Notes: generated by a model not told the origin, from the letters alone. A DNA stretch of 64,000 bases from an uncultured Candidatus Melainabacteria bacterium (GCA_934757245.1 CAKVLH010000001.1:62001-126000), one strand, 5' to 3'; positions 9,147 to 18,283 are shown, counted from the stretch's first letter. A program made the numbers and translations.

Positions 9147-11441
9147 ATGTATGAATTTCCCTTTGAGTTAGATGATTTCCAGAAAGATGCTTGCAAATGC
9201 ATTTCAGAGGGAAAAAGTGTAGTTGTTTGTGCTCCAACAGGCGCAGGTAAGACTGTTATAGCTCAACACGCGATTCATTGTGCATTAGAAAAAGGCTTTA
9301 AAGTCTTTTATACGACACCTCTAAAAGCGCTATCTAATCAGAAATACAATGATTTTGCAGAAAAATACGGTGCTGATAAAGTCGGACTTCTAACGGGCGA
9401 TTCTTCAATCAATCGTGGCGCTCAGATTGTTGTTATGACTACAGAAGTTTTCAGAAATATGCTTTATGGTACGAATTTCGGCTCTGTTACAGACAACCTT
9501 AAAGATGTACGTTATGTAATTCTTGATGAAGTTCACTATATGAATGATGAACAGCGCGGAACTGTTTGGGAAGAAAGTATTATTTATTGTCCGACAAATG
9601 TTCAAATTATTGCGCTTTCTGCAACAGTTGCAAACGCTGATAAATTAACTGATTGGATTAATACCGTTCATTCAAAAACCGAATTAATTAATACAGATTT
9701 CAGACCTGTTCCATTGAGATTTTATTATTTTGACTCATCGCAGCCTAATAACTTATTACCATTGCTTACACCAAGCGGAGCTTTGAATAAAAAAATCAAA
9801 CCTGAAAAAAAAGAATTTAAACGTGGCAAGGCTGTGCAAAAAAGAAATGTAGTTAAAGACGTTGTAAGAAATTTGCAAGAAAAAGACATGTTGCCTGCAA
9901 TTTATTTTACATTTTCTCGTAAAAAATGCGATGAACAAATGGAAAATTGTGCATCACTTTGCCTTGTAACACCTCAAGAACAGGCAGAAATCAGACAAAT
10001 TATAGATGATTATATTGCAGAAAACCCATATCTTTATAAAAATAAGCATATAGAATATTTATTGCAAGGTGTTGCATCGCATCATGCCGGATTACTTCCA
10101 GGGTGGAAAATGTTAGTTGAAAAACTATTCCAAAAGGGCTTGATTAAGGTTGTATTTGCGACTGAAACATTAGCTGCTGGTATCAACATGCCGGCACGCT
10201 CAACTGTAATCAGTTCAATCAGCAAGCGTACTGATAGCGGACACAGAATCCTTACTCCGAGCGAATTTTTGCAAATGTCAGGGCGTGCAGGACGACGCGG
10301 AATGGACGAAATAGGCTATGTTACGATTGTAGGCTCACCTTTCCAAACGCCTGAAGAAGTTGCAGAACTTGTTTTGAGCGATGCTAATCCGCTTGAAAGT
10401 AAATTCTCACCAAGCTATTCTATGGTTTTGAATTTGCTTCAAAGATTTACGTTAGAAGAAGCAAAAGAGCTTGTACTTAAGAGTTTTGGATATTTTTCAT
10501 CAAATTCCAGAATTGAACCTTTAATTCTATTACACGATGAAATTAATGAAAAAATCAACGAATGCAACGCGTTTGTTTGTTGCCATAAGCGTACAAATGA
10601 GGATTTGTTAGAATACAACAAAATCCGCGATATTTATGTTCAGAATAGACGCGTATTCAAAACTATTCAAAAACAAGAAAAGAAAAAAAACAGACCTTTG
10701 ACGGAAGAAGCTCAAGAATTTGGACGTCAAAACAAAATTATGCTTGAAAAAATGCATTCTTATCAATGTGATACATGTAAATTGTTCAAAAAGCACATGA
10801 AAACAATTGATTTATTGAATAGATATGTTTCAAAGCAAAAAAACTTGGACAAAGAAATTGAAAAACAGAAGGATATTTTCTGGAATAAATTTTTGTCTCA
10901 TAGAGCTGTTTTAATTGATTACGGTTATATTGTAGACAATTATCCGACTGAGCGCGGTGTTACTATCTCACAATTACGTTCAGAAAATGAATTATTCTTG
11001 GCACAAATTATTTTCTCAGGTGTTTTAGATAATTTGACTCCTGCAGAACTCGCAAGTGTAGTTTGTGCAATCACAACGGAAGATATGAGAGCGGATTTAT
11101 ATTCACAACTTCCACTTTCCCCTACTGTTAGAAAACGTTTGAATAAAATTAAGGATATTCGTCGTGATTTAGAAAAGAAACAAAAACATCATGATGTGGA
11201 AGATCCTATGTATATTAACGGATATTATTCTCCGCTAATTGAAATGTGGGTGAACGGTTCTGAATGGGATGATATTATTGATCAGGTTGATATGGGCGAA
11301 GGCGATATTGTAAGATGCTTTAAACGCGTAATTGATGTTTTAAGACAATTCTGTACAATTTCTAATATACCGGAAGATTTGGTATTTACAGCAAGAGAAG
11401 CTATTAATTTAATCCAAAGAAGTCCGATTGATGTAGATTAA
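9147..11441 (+). CDS. Ski2-like DExH RNA helicase with DSHCT-type C-terminus
   Basis: An ATP-dependent RNA helicase of 764 residues, cytoplasmic, of the Ski2/Mtr4 group found in cyanobacteria and actinobacteria and thought to act in RNA turnover. Motifs in order: Walker A APTGAGKT (about residue 28), TTPLKALSNQK, DEVH (about 129), LSATVAN (about 157), ATETLAAGINMPAR, and QMSGRAGRRG (about 376). The region after residue 450 is helical, and the end (about 600-764) resembles a DSHCT domain with VCAITTEDMRADL and EGDIVRCFKRVIDVLRQ. GAAAGAGG precedes the ATG. It stands alone; no exonuclease gene is adjacent. Confidence 0.9.
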   Translation: MYEFPFELDDFQKDACKCISEGKSVVVCAPTGAGKTVIAQHAIHCALEKGFKVFYTTPLKALSNQKYNDFAEKYGADKVGLLTGDSSINRGAQIVVMTTEVFRNMLYGTNFGSVTDNLKDVRYVILDEVHYMNDEQRGTVWEESIIYCPTNVQIIALSATVANADKLTDWINTVHSKTELINTDFRPVPLRFYYFDSSQPNNLLPLLTPSGALNKKIKPEKKEFKRGKAVQKRNVVKDVVRNLQEKDMLPAIYFTFSRKKCDEQMENCASLCLVTPQEQAEIRQIIDDYIAENPYLYKNKHIEYLLQGVASHHAGLLPGWKMLVEKLFQKGLIKVVFATETLAAGINMPARSTVISSISKRTDSGHRILTPSEFLQMSGRAGRRGMDEIGYVTIVGSPFQTPEEVAELVLSDANPLESKFSPSYSMVLNLLQRFTLEEAKELVLKSFGYFSSNSRIEPLILLHDEINEKINECNAFVCCHKRTNEDLLEYNKIRDIYVQNRRVFKTIQKQEKKKNRPLTEEAQEFGRQNKIMLEKMHSYQCDTCKLFKKHMKTIDLLNRYVSKQKNLDKEIEKQKDIFWNKFLSHRAVLIDYGYIVDNYPTERGVTISQLRSENELFLAQIIFSGVLDNLTPAELASVVCAITTEDMRADLYSQLPLSPTVRKRLNKIKDIRRDLEKKQKHHDVEDPMYINGYYSPLIEMWVNGSEWDDIIDQVDMGEGDIVRCFKRVIDVLRQFCTISNIPEDLVFTAREAINLIQRSPIDVD

Positions 11442-11446
11442 TTTAA

Positions 11447-11481
11447 ACTAAAAGGTGGAAAAAGCTTTCGCTATTTCCACC
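11447..11481 (-). terminator. Terminator of the response-regulator gene
   Basis: GGTGGAAA (11454-11461) pairs with TTTCCACC (11474-11481); an inner AGC/GCT extends the stem around loop TTTC. On the minus strand it is followed by TTTTAGTTT, so it ends the response-regulator transcript. It may also stop the helicase transcript, although no T-run lies on the plus side. Confidence 0.7.
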
Positions 11482-11502
11482 CTACACAAAAGATAAAAAA
11501 CA

Positions 11503-12204
11503 CTAAACTAAGCCTTCTTTTACAGCTTTGACAGCAGCTTGAACCCTATCATTCACACACATCTTTTGTAATATAGAACATACGTGAGCTTTTGCTGTAT
11601 GAACACTTACTATAAGTTCTTTCGCAATTTCAGTATTACTTTTACCATCGACCAAATGCTTAAGAACTTCAAACTCTCTATCTGTTAATGGTACGCGACC
11701 TTCATCTGTAGATTTATCTTTTAATATTCCCAAAGTTTCTTGTTTTGGGAATGCATTTAATGCTTTTCTTGCAATAAGCGGATCAAGCCAACAAACACCC
11801 TTTTTAACGTCTCTAATTACATCAGCCAATTTAGTCGGGTCAATATCTTTTAAGCAATAGGCCATAGCACCGGATGACAAAGCTGCTATAACTTCTTCTT
11901 CTCTATCATGGGATGTTAGCGCAATAACCTTAATATCTTTATCTTTATTAAGTTTATTCATTTCCATAATTTTAACAGTTGCTTCAATACCGTTCATGCC
12001 GGCAAGACCCAAATCCATAAGAACAACGTCCGGTGTGTGTTGTTTAATTAATTCCAGTCCGTCGGTTGCATTTTCACTTTCTGCAACAACTTTAATATCA
12101 TCATTAGCATTCAAAGCGCATCTAAGTCCTACACGAGTCAATTTAAAATCTTCTATTATAATTACACTAATAGTTTGTTTTTCTGTTTCTACAACGGTTG
12201 TCAT
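11503..12204 (-). CDS. Orphan NarL/FixJ-type response regulator
   Basis: A two-component response regulator of 233 residues. The N-terminal receiver has acidic residues IIEDF near residue 17, phospho-acceptor Asp in VLMDLGLAG near residue 63, Thr/Ser in ALTSHD, and the Lys of CLKDI. The C-terminal LuxR-type helix-turn-helix (about 170-230) reads LTDREFEVLKHLVDGKSNTEIAKEL then VHTAKAHV. Phosphorylation is expected to promote dimer binding to DNA. No histidine kinase lies nearby, so the partner is unknown. AGGAGG precedes the ATG. Confidence 0.92.
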   Translation of the reverse strand: MTTVVETEKQTISVIIIEDFKLTRVGLRCALNANDDIKVVAESENATDGLELIKQHTPDVVLMDLGLAGMNGIEATVKIMEMNKLNKDKDIKVIALTSHDREEEVIAALSSGAMAYCLKDIDPTKLADVIRDVKKGVCWLDPLIARKALNAFPKQETLGILKDKSTDEGRVPLTDREFEVLKHLVDGKSNTEIAKELIVSVHTAKAHVCSILQKMCVNDRVQAAVKAVKEGLV

Positions 12205-12244
12205 ATAAAATCCTCCTATCGGCTAACGAACTGTCGCTTTCTAC

Positions 12245-12250
12245 ATTATA
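12245..12250 (-). promoter_or_regulatory. -10 box for the response-regulator gene
   Basis: On the minus strand a perfect TATAAT lies about 40 bases upstream of the ATG at 12204. A weak TTTATC lies 16 bases further upstream as a possible -35. Confidence 0.45.
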
Positions 12251-12357
12251 ATTAAATAATAAGCATGATAAAGAATATATTACCCACTTTACTAATATTT
12301 AATTTACAATTGAAAATTATAGCGTAAAACTAATATTCTGTTATCAAGTTGCGCATT

Positions 12358-14025
12358 TTAGCCTTTCTTAAGCTTTTTAGACCTTAAATCTCTGTGAAAT
12401 GTAATTGCGAATCTGTGCGCTTCATCTCTAATACGCTGAATTAAATACAAAGCGTTAGATTCTCTTGGAAGTAATATAGAATCAGACTGATATGGCAAAA
12501 ATACTTCTTCTTCTCGTTTTGCGAGTGAAACGAAGTCAATACCGCCTTTGCCGACTTTTATTCCCATATCTTCTACAATTTGCATAACGCTTGATAACTG
12601 TCCTTTTCCGCCGTCGATTATTATCAAGTCAGGTTTTTCCCACTTTGGTTCGCCTAATCTTGAAAGTCTGCGCGATAAAACTTCTTTCATAGATAAAAAG
12701 TCATCCGGTTTGCCTTCTGTCGATTTAATTTTAAATTTTCGATAAGCAGTTTTTTTAGATAGACCGTTTTGAAAAACTACCATAGAAGCAACTGTGTTTG
12801 TACCTTGAATATGCGAAATATCGTAGCATTCAATTCTATTAGGGAAATTCGTAAGATGTAATTTTTCTGCTAAATATGCTCCTACTTCATTAAAATCATC
12901 GCGAATTTGCGCCATTTTCTTCAATTTAGCATTCTCTAATAAATTTGTTGCATTTTTCATTGCAAGTTCATAGAGTTCTTTGAATTTTCCGTTGCCATAA
13001 TTAATCGTTACTTTTTTACCGGAAAGTATTTTCAACCAATCTTGATAAAGCTCTTTATCACCAATTTCTTGTAGGTCTTTTGATATAATTCTATCCGGAA
13101 ATTCTAATTTCAACCCGGAATAATAATCGCGGAAAAATGTTTCAAAATATTCTGTTTTATCGACATTATCAACAAAATATGTAAAATCTTTTTTATCAAT
13201 AAGTCGGCCTTCTCTAATCATCATAATGACTATTGCCAAGATTCCGTCTTCATAGAGAACTGCAATAATATCTTCATTCAGTTTTGTATTTTCATAAACG
13301 ACTTTTTGTCGTTCAAGAGTTTTTTGTAAATCAAGATAGCTGTCGCGCATTTTTGCAGCTTTTTCAAATTGTTCAGAATCAGCGTATTTTTGCATTTGAA
13401 CTTGAATTTGCTTCAAAAGCTCTGATTGTTTACCACTCAAAAATAACTCAACTTGTTGAATAAGTTTTTGGTATTCTTCCGGCGTAACTTTACCTTGGCA
13501 TGGCGCAAGACACTTGCCAATATGATAATACAGGCATGGACGGTTCGAGAATTTTGGAGTTTTACATTGCTTAAGCGGAAAAAGTCGTTTTAAAAAATCA
13601 AGAGTTGCATACATTGCGCCAACGTCTGTATAAGGCCCGTAAAATCTGCCTTTGTCTGGGTTTAAGTTTTTCTTTCTTACAACTTGAATTCGTGGGAAAT
13701 CTTCATCTGTAATCAAAAAATATGGATATTTTTTGTCGTCTTTAAGTAAAATATTGTATTTTGGCTTATGCTTCTTTATTAAATGCGATTCCAAAATCAA
13801 AGCTTCGACTTCGGAATCTGTAATGATGTATTCAAGCTTCTCTATTTGTGAAACCAAAATATTGGTTTTCGGACTTTCATGCTGTTTGTGAAAATAGCTG
13901 TAAACTCGGCGTTTAAGGTTCTTGGCTTTGCCGACATAAATAATTTCGCCGTCTTTATCATAATATAGATAGCACCCCGGTTGTGTCGGCACAAGTTTAA
14001 TCGTTTCTAATAAAGCTTCGTTCAT
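12358..14025 (-). CDS. uvrC: UvrABC excinuclease subunit C lacking the C-terminal HhH domain
   Basis: UvrC makes the two cuts beside a DNA lesion in nucleotide excision repair. The GIY-YIG nuclease is at residues 14-90 (GCYLYYDKDGEIIYVGKAKNLKRRV), the UVR motif near 205-240, and the RNase H-like nuclease near 370-545 with YDISH, IIIDGGKGQL and EAHRFAITFHR intact. The protein ends at residue 555 with LRSKKLKKG, just where the tandem helix-hairpin-helix domain (about 55-60 residues) begins in E. coli UvrC of 610 residues. No HhH-coding sequence is visible downstream in another frame, so this looks like domain loss, not a frameshift. There is no ribosome site before the ATG. Confidence 0.95.
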   Translation of the reverse strand: MNEALLETIKLVPTQPGCYLYYDKDGEIIYVGKAKNLKRRVYSYFHKQHESPKTNILVSQIEKLEYIITDSEVEALILESHLIKKHKPKYNILLKDDKKYPYFLITDEDFPRIQVVRKKNLNPDKGRFYGPYTDVGAMYATLDFLKRLFPLKQCKTPKFSNRPCLYYHIGKCLAPCQGKVTPEEYQKLIQQVELFLSGKQSELLKQIQVQMQKYADSEQFEKAAKMRDSYLDLQKTLERQKVVYENTKLNEDIIAVLYEDGILAIVIMMIREGRLIDKKDFTYFVDNVDKTEYFETFFRDYYSGLKLEFPDRIISKDLQEIGDKELYQDWLKILSGKKVTINYGNGKFKELYELAMKNATNLLENAKLKKMAQIRDDFNEVGAYLAEKLHLTNFPNRIECYDISHIQGTNTVASMVVFQNGLSKKTAYRKFKIKSTEGKPDDFLSMKEVLSRRLSRLGEPKWEKPDLIIIDGGKGQLSSVMQIVEDMGIKVGKGGIDFVSLAKREEEVFLPYQSDSILLPRESNALYLIQRIRDEAHRFAITFHRDLRSKKLKKG

Positions 14026-14032
14026 ATTTGAT

Positions 14033-14061
14033 ATTATACAACATTAATTAACTAGCAAAAA
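14033..14061 (-). promoter_or_regulatory. uvrC promoter, probably leaderless
   Basis: On the minus strand a perfect TATAAT (14033-14038) lies 7 bases before the uvrC ATG, with TTTTTG 17 bases further upstream as a poor -35. Transcription would start at or within a base or two of the ATG, and no Shine-Dalgarno sequence is present. Confidence 0.4.
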
Positions 14062-14106
14062 TTATTTTTACAAGTTTTTGATATAATATATATAAAAGAG
14101 GAAAAA

Positions 14107-14709
14107 ATGTCATTAAAAATAAATTCTGTACCAATAATAAGTATAATTGCTGCACTAACAACTATGTCGGCGCCTCAACTATCAAAAGCTCAAAAATTTC
14201 AAACAACAAATTATGAATCACGTAATGAATTACATAATGAATACATGGCAAATTTCTATGCTTTAAAAGTTAAAAATTACAAAGATAACCGTATTGCCAA
14301 GAATATTCAAAATGCTATTTTTGCATTAGAAGGAAATAATAATAAACGCTATGAAAAAGCTAAATCAGAAATTAATAATATTGGTGTAAATAATATTGCA
14401 GAAGTTTTTAATATTGAATGGAATAAAAAGGCTGAATTTTACAGTAAATTGAATTTATATCTTGATACAAGATATCCTATGCAATTTGGGACATCTAGTT
14501 ATACTGAAAATTCTAAACAACAGGACTTATTTAAAAAACATATCGGTAAATTATTAATAAATAGAGCAAAACAGGCAGGTTGCTTTGAACAATGCAAACA
14601 ACATATCAATTCATACGCAAATAAGGATGAGTCTATAGAAAACCTGTTTTTTGAAGATGCAAAATACATTTCTTACCAAATTCTACATTTTGAATATACT
14701 AAACAATAA
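14107..14709 (+). CDS. Unknown secreted protein
   Basis: The 200-residue protein starts MSLKINSVPIISIIAALTTM and has a likely signal peptide ending near SKA (residue 31). The rest is polar, helical and Asn/Lys-rich with two cysteines near residue 160 (CFEQC). AGAGG lies just before the ATG. The next gene begins 4 bases after the stop, so the two may be co-expressed. No family recognised. Confidence 0.65.
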   Translation: MSLKINSVPIISIIAALTTMSAPQLSKAQKFQTTNYESRNELHNEYMANFYALKVKNYKDNRIAKNIQNAIFALEGNNNKRYEKAKSEINNIGVNNIAEVFNIEWNKKAEFYSKLNLYLDTRYPMQFGTSSYTENSKQQDLFKKHIGKLLINRAKQAGCFEQCKQHINSYANKDESIENLFFEDAKYISYQILHFEYTKQ

Positions 14710-14713
14710 AACT

Positions 14714-16093
14714 ATGCAAATACATTCCCCCACAAGTTTAAATACAAACAATTTGTCTTTTGAAGCAATGAAGAAAAATCAGTTCAAAGGAGCTGATAGA
14801 CTTTGTGTTGAAAAATTTAAAGCGCCAATTGAAAAGTTTAATTCTAATGAAGATTTGCAAAATTGGGCAGGAAAATTTCTACAAGAGATAAACGAACATG
14901 ACTATAAAGGACGTAGTTCAGGAGCATGCGAAGAGAGGGTTATATTAAAACAAGCTTGGTACAATTATTTAAAAAATATCGAAAAATGTTCTAACACTCT
15001 TTCATTGATTGTAATGCACGCTTTTACTAAAGATTTGGGAGTTTTTGATGATAATCTTCCGCCGATATTGAACAAAACTCTTTTTGCCGATATACTTAAT
15101 AAATTAAAAAACGGTATAGATATTAACATAAATAAAAACTACCAAAATAGCTTATTCAAATTCTTTTATGGCGACAATTTAAGTGAAGAAAAAGAAACTA
15201 AATGGATAGAGATACCTTCCAAAATTAAAGATCCTGATAATTTTGAAGCTAATATAGCTAAGTTACAAACTTTATCACATAATAATTGGTGTACTCGTAA
15301 TGTTTATGCAAAAAAATATCTTCAAGACGGAGATTTTCATATACTAATGGGTAAAAATTCCGCGATTATTGGTGTAAGATTTCTTGGAGATAGAGTTGAA
15401 CAAATACAAGGGGCGGAAAACAATGGAGAAATTCCGCTTAAATATTTTGAAGAAGTGATAAATCATCTTAAAAAATATAAAAAATTAGATTATGCAAAAG
15501 AAGAAATTGATGAAACAAAAAAGGTATATAAATATCTGCAAAAATACAGAAAAGATTTGACGAAAGCAGTCGAAAATAAAGACTATTTAAGTATATTTGA
15601 TTATTTCGGAATGCTTCCGGATGAAACTCATAAAGAACTAATGTGGAAAAAATTAAATCCGCTCAATATTTTGAAAAAAAATAATGATAATATAAATAAA
15701 AACATTGTTTTGAAGTATTATTCACTACCAAAAATTTCAGATCCCCAAATGCCTCTAATAAACAAGACTTGTATATCATTTAGTGATATTGGTATTGATG
15801 AGAATGAAATGTTCAAATCTGTCGATATGATAGAAGGAAATGCTGATTTTACTCATAGCGCATTAACTTCATTATGGAATTTAGAAATTATAAATGGAGA
15901 TGCAAATTTCACTTTTTCTAGTATCAAAGATTTAGGGAAATTAGAGCATATTGGTGGAGATGTAAATTTTGAATATTCAAAAATCAGCGACTTGAAAAAC
16001 CTAAAATACATTGGTGGTTATATACTGTCTGATAATTCAGAATTGGATGTTGCTAAAATAATGAAATTTTGTGCAGACAACCATTTAAATTAG
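14714..16093 (+). CDS. Unknown 'NWCT' protein with 20-residue solenoid repeats
   Basis: The 459-residue protein begins MQIHSPTSLN and later QFKGADRL, recalling the N-termini of other unknowns here. The middle holds LSHNNWCTRN…YLQDGDFHILMGKNSAIIGVRFLGDRVEQIQG (about residues 190-240), a block I associate with phage and gut-bacterial proteins of unknown role. The end (about 375-435) has three 20-residue units of the form GDxNFxxSxIxDLxxLxxIG, a leucine-rich-repeat-like solenoid. The start at 14714 is chosen for its N-terminal motif and the 4-base gap after the previous stop; no clear ribosome site is seen. Function unknown. Confidence 0.65.
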   Translation: MQIHSPTSLNTNNLSFEAMKKNQFKGADRLCVEKFKAPIEKFNSNEDLQNWAGKFLQEINEHDYKGRSSGACEERVILKQAWYNYLKNIEKCSNTLSLIVMHAFTKDLGVFDDNLPPILNKTLFADILNKLKNGIDININKNYQNSLFKFFYGDNLSEEKETKWIEIPSKIKDPDNFEANIAKLQTLSHNNWCTRNVYAKKYLQDGDFHILMGKNSAIIGVRFLGDRVEQIQGAENNGEIPLKYFEEVINHLKKYKKLDYAKEEIDETKKVYKYLQKYRKDLTKAVENKDYLSIFDYFGMLPDETHKELMWKKLNPLNILKKNNDNINKNIVLKYYSLPKISDPQMPLINKTCISFSDIGIDENEMFKSVDMIEGNADFTHSALTSLWNLEIINGDANFTFSSIKDLGKLEHIGGDVNFEYSKISDLKNLKYIGGYILSDNSELDVAKIMKFCADNHLN

Positions 16094-16105
16094 AGAGGGA
16101 ACTTA

Positions 16106-16456
16106 ATGTCAAACATAAAGCTTGGACAAAACGGTGAAGAAATTGCAGAAAAATTTTTGCAGAAACAAGGGTATAAAATTCTAGAGAAAAATCGACATTT
16201 TTCACGTTTTTGTGAAATTGACATTATAGCTTTGGATAAAGATACACTTGTGTTTGTCGAAGTTAAAACTCGCAAAACTGATATTTGCGGACATCCTTTA
16301 GAAGCTATTACTAAAGCAAAATACAAAAATATAAAAACAGGTTTAAGTATGTATTTGCAAGAGAATCCGAGTTATAAAAAATCCAGAATAGACGCGATTT
16401 CAGTACTTTTGAAACCAAAACTGGAAATTAAGCATTTGAAAAACATATATTTATGA
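16106..16456 (+). CDS. yraN: YraN-family (UPF0102) nuclease-like protein
   Basis: The 116-residue protein has the complete UPF0102 pattern: LGQNGEEIAEKFLQKQGYKILEKN, then EIDIIALDKDTLVFVEVKTRK and HPLEAITKAK. The EID…EVK residues match the catalytic core of PD-(D/E)XK nucleases, but the cellular role of this widespread family is unsettled (recombination or Holliday-junction work has been proposed). AGAGAGGG lies upstream of the ATG. Confidence 0.92.
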   Translation: MSNIKLGQNGEEIAEKFLQKQGYKILEKNRHFSRFCEIDIIALDKDTLVFVEVKTRKTDICGHPLEAITKAKYKNIKTGLSMYLQENPSYKKSRIDAISVLLKPKLEIKHLKNIYL

Positions 16457-16483
16457 TAAAATGAAGAAGTGAGTGTGGGTTGA

Positions 16484-16520
16484 CACCTCACCCCAACCCT
16501 CTCCTCAAGGAGAGGGAGAG
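16484..16520. repeat. Palindromic C/G-rich repeat, short form
   Basis: CACCTCACCCCAACCCTCTC followed by a perfect 9-bp hairpin CCCTCTCCT/AGGAGAGGG with loop CA. The CCCTCTCC/GGAGAGGG core recurs at 20821, 37499 and 59260, and the CACCTCACCC flank recurs inverted at about 59450-59470. It fills the yraN-gatB gap and stands out in an AT-rich background. Confidence 0.75.
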
Positions 16521-16542
16521 AAAAAACAGTGAGGATTTTAGT

Positions 16543-17991
16543 ATGACAAATTTAAGAGATAAATACGAAGTCGTGATTGGCTTGGAAGTTCACGCACAAT
16601 TGAAAACAAAGTCAAAAATTTTCGCACCGGATTCTACAGAATTCGGTAACGAACAAAATACACAAATCAGCCCTATTACATTGGGTATGCCTGGCGTTTT
16701 ACCTGTTCTTAATAAAGAATGTGTAAACATGGGTATTTTGCTTGGTTTGGCTTTGCATTGCGAAATTCCAAATCGTTGTAAATTTGATAGAAAACAATAT
16801 TTTTACCCAGACCTTCCAAAAGGTTATCAAATTTCACAATACGATGAACCGATTTGCGTAAACGGTTATATTGACGTTAAAGGTAAAAGAATCGGTATTA
16901 CAAGAGCGCACTTAGAAGAAGATGCCGGAAAACTGGTTCACGTAGGTGCTGCAGGTATCAACGGTGCAACTTATTCTTTAGTTGACTTAAACAGAGCCGG
17001 AACTCCACTTTTGGAAATCGTTTCTGAACCTGATATGCGTTCAAGCGAAGAAGCTAGAAATTATATGGAAGAACTTCGTGATATCGTTAGATACCTTGGA
17101 GTTTGCGACGGTAACTTAGAAGAAGGCTCTATGAGATGTGATGCTAACATATCAATTATGCCAAAAGGGTCTAAAGAATTTGGTACAAGAGCAGAAATCA
17201 AGAATGTAAATAGTTTTTCAGCGCTTCAAAGAGCTATTGAATACGAAATTGACAGACAAATTGAAATTGTTGAAGAAGGCGGTCAAGTTGTTCAAGAAAC
17301 AAGACTTTGGGATGACAACTTGAAAGAAACTCGTTCTATGAGAGGAAAAGAAGACGCTCATGATTACAGATACTTCCCAGAACCTGATTTGATGCCTCTT
17401 GAAATTTCAAGAGAATGGGTTGAAGAAATCAGAGCAAAAATGCCTGAACTTCCGGAAGCTAAGCGTCAAAGATATATGAGTATTGGTTTGAGCGAATATG
17501 ATGCTTGCGTTATTGTTGAACAAATGCCATTAGCATTGTTCTTCGACAAAGTTCTTGAACTTGGTGCTAACGCAAAAATCGCTGTTAACTTTATGATGGG
17601 CGAAATTGCAGCATACTTAAAGGAAAACAAAGTTGAAATTACAGAAACTAAGTTAACTCCAGAAAACTTGGCAGAATTGATTTCATTAATCGAAAAAGGC
17701 ACAATTTCTAACAACATCGGTAAACAAATTCTTGTTGAAGATATGATAACAAACGGTGATAAAGCGTCTGCTATCGTTGAGAAGAAAGGTTTAAGCCAAA
17801 TTTCTGATGAAGGCGCTATTAAAGAAATCGTTAAAAAGATTGTTGACGCTAATCCAAACCAAGTTGAAGCTTACAAAAACGGTAAAACTAACTTGTTAGG
17901 ATTCTTTGTTGGTCAAGTTATGAAAGAAACTAAAGGCAGAGCTAACCCTAAAACCGTTAATGAGCTTGTTAGACAAATGTTGGAAGGCTAA
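16543..17991 (+). CDS. gatB: Asp-tRNA(Asn)/Glu-tRNA(Gln) amidotransferase subunit B
   Basis: GatB is the tRNA-binding kinase/transamidase subunit of GatCAB, which amidates misacylated Glu-tRNA(Gln) or Asp-tRNA(Asn). At 482 residues it is full length. It opens YEVVIGLEVHAQLKTKSKIF and carries CKFDRKQYFYPDLPKGYQISQ, EEDAGK, SMRCDANIS, HDYRYFPEPDL and the C-terminal YqeY-like tail (about 335-482). The start at 16543 has GAGGA upstream and gives the standard N-terminus; the frame runs further back only through a repeat element. gatA and gatC are not in the window. Confidence 0.97.
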   Translation: MTNLRDKYEVVIGLEVHAQLKTKSKIFAPDSTEFGNEQNTQISPITLGMPGVLPVLNKECVNMGILLGLALHCEIPNRCKFDRKQYFYPDLPKGYQISQYDEPICVNGYIDVKGKRIGITRAHLEEDAGKLVHVGAAGINGATYSLVDLNRAGTPLLEIVSEPDMRSSEEARNYMEELRDIVRYLGVCDGNLEEGSMRCDANISIMPKGSKEFGTRAEIKNVNSFSALQRAIEYEIDRQIEIVEEGGQVVQETRLWDDNLKETRSMRGKEDAHDYRYFPEPDLMPLEISREWVEEIRAKMPELPEAKRQRYMSIGLSEYDACVIVEQMPLALFFDKVLELGANAKIAVNFMMGEIAAYLKENKVEITETKLTPENLAELISLIEKGTISNNIGKQILVEDMITNGDKASAIVEKKGLSQISDEGAIKEIVKKIVDANPNQVEAYKNGKTNLLGFFVGQVMKETKGRANPKTVNELVRQMLEG

Positions 17992-18010
17992 AATTTATAA
18001 ATTGAATACA

Positions 18011-18046
18011 AAAAATAATGCGTTTAAAAAGCGCATTATTTTTTTA
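18011..18046. terminator. Bidirectional terminator between gatB and the small convergent gene
   Basis: AATAATGCG (18014-18022) pairs with CGCATTATT (18032-18040); T-runs lie on both strands outside the stem, so it can stop gatB and the opposing nan-region transcript. Confidence 0.85.
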
Positions 18047-18065
18047 TACAAATAAATTCTTTTAA

Positions 18066-18281
18066 TTATTCTACTAAGCCACCAAGCGCCATGACATCTT
18101 CATATTCAGCCCCTGCTTCAAGCATTTCTTCTGCTGTAAAACCAAACAAAGTGATTGTATCAAGTACGTCAGATTTGTTATTTATATTTTCAACTACAGA
18201 TTCTAAGGCAGATTCTCGCGTCATATATTGAAATCTGTCATTAATTCCTTTTTTTAAGCTTCTTTGTTTGGCTTTTCCCAT
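18066..18281 (-). CDS. Small unknown protein
   Basis: A 71-residue protein with a basic start (MGKAKQRSLKKGINDR) and an acidic end (EEMLEAGAEYEDVMALGGLVE). It begins 2 bases after the stop of the kinase gene, so it is the last gene of that operon. No family recognised. The tight spacing and acidic end suggest a real small adaptor-like protein, not noise. Confidence 0.65.
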   Translation of the reverse strand: MGKAKQRSLKKGINDRFQYMTRESALESVVENINNKSDVLDTITLFGFTAEEMLEAGAEYEDVMALGGLVE

Positions 18282-18283
18282 AA

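Noticed and set aside
12205..12235. Sigma-28 (flagellar) -10 GCCGATAG before the response regulator
   Set aside because: It overlaps the ribosome binding site, so it could not be a promoter for that gene, and no TAAA box is properly spaced.
16480..16542. Longer N-terminus for GatB
   Set aside because: The extra 21 codons run through a palindromic repeat and have no family match; the start at 16543 has a ribosome site and a standard N-terminus.
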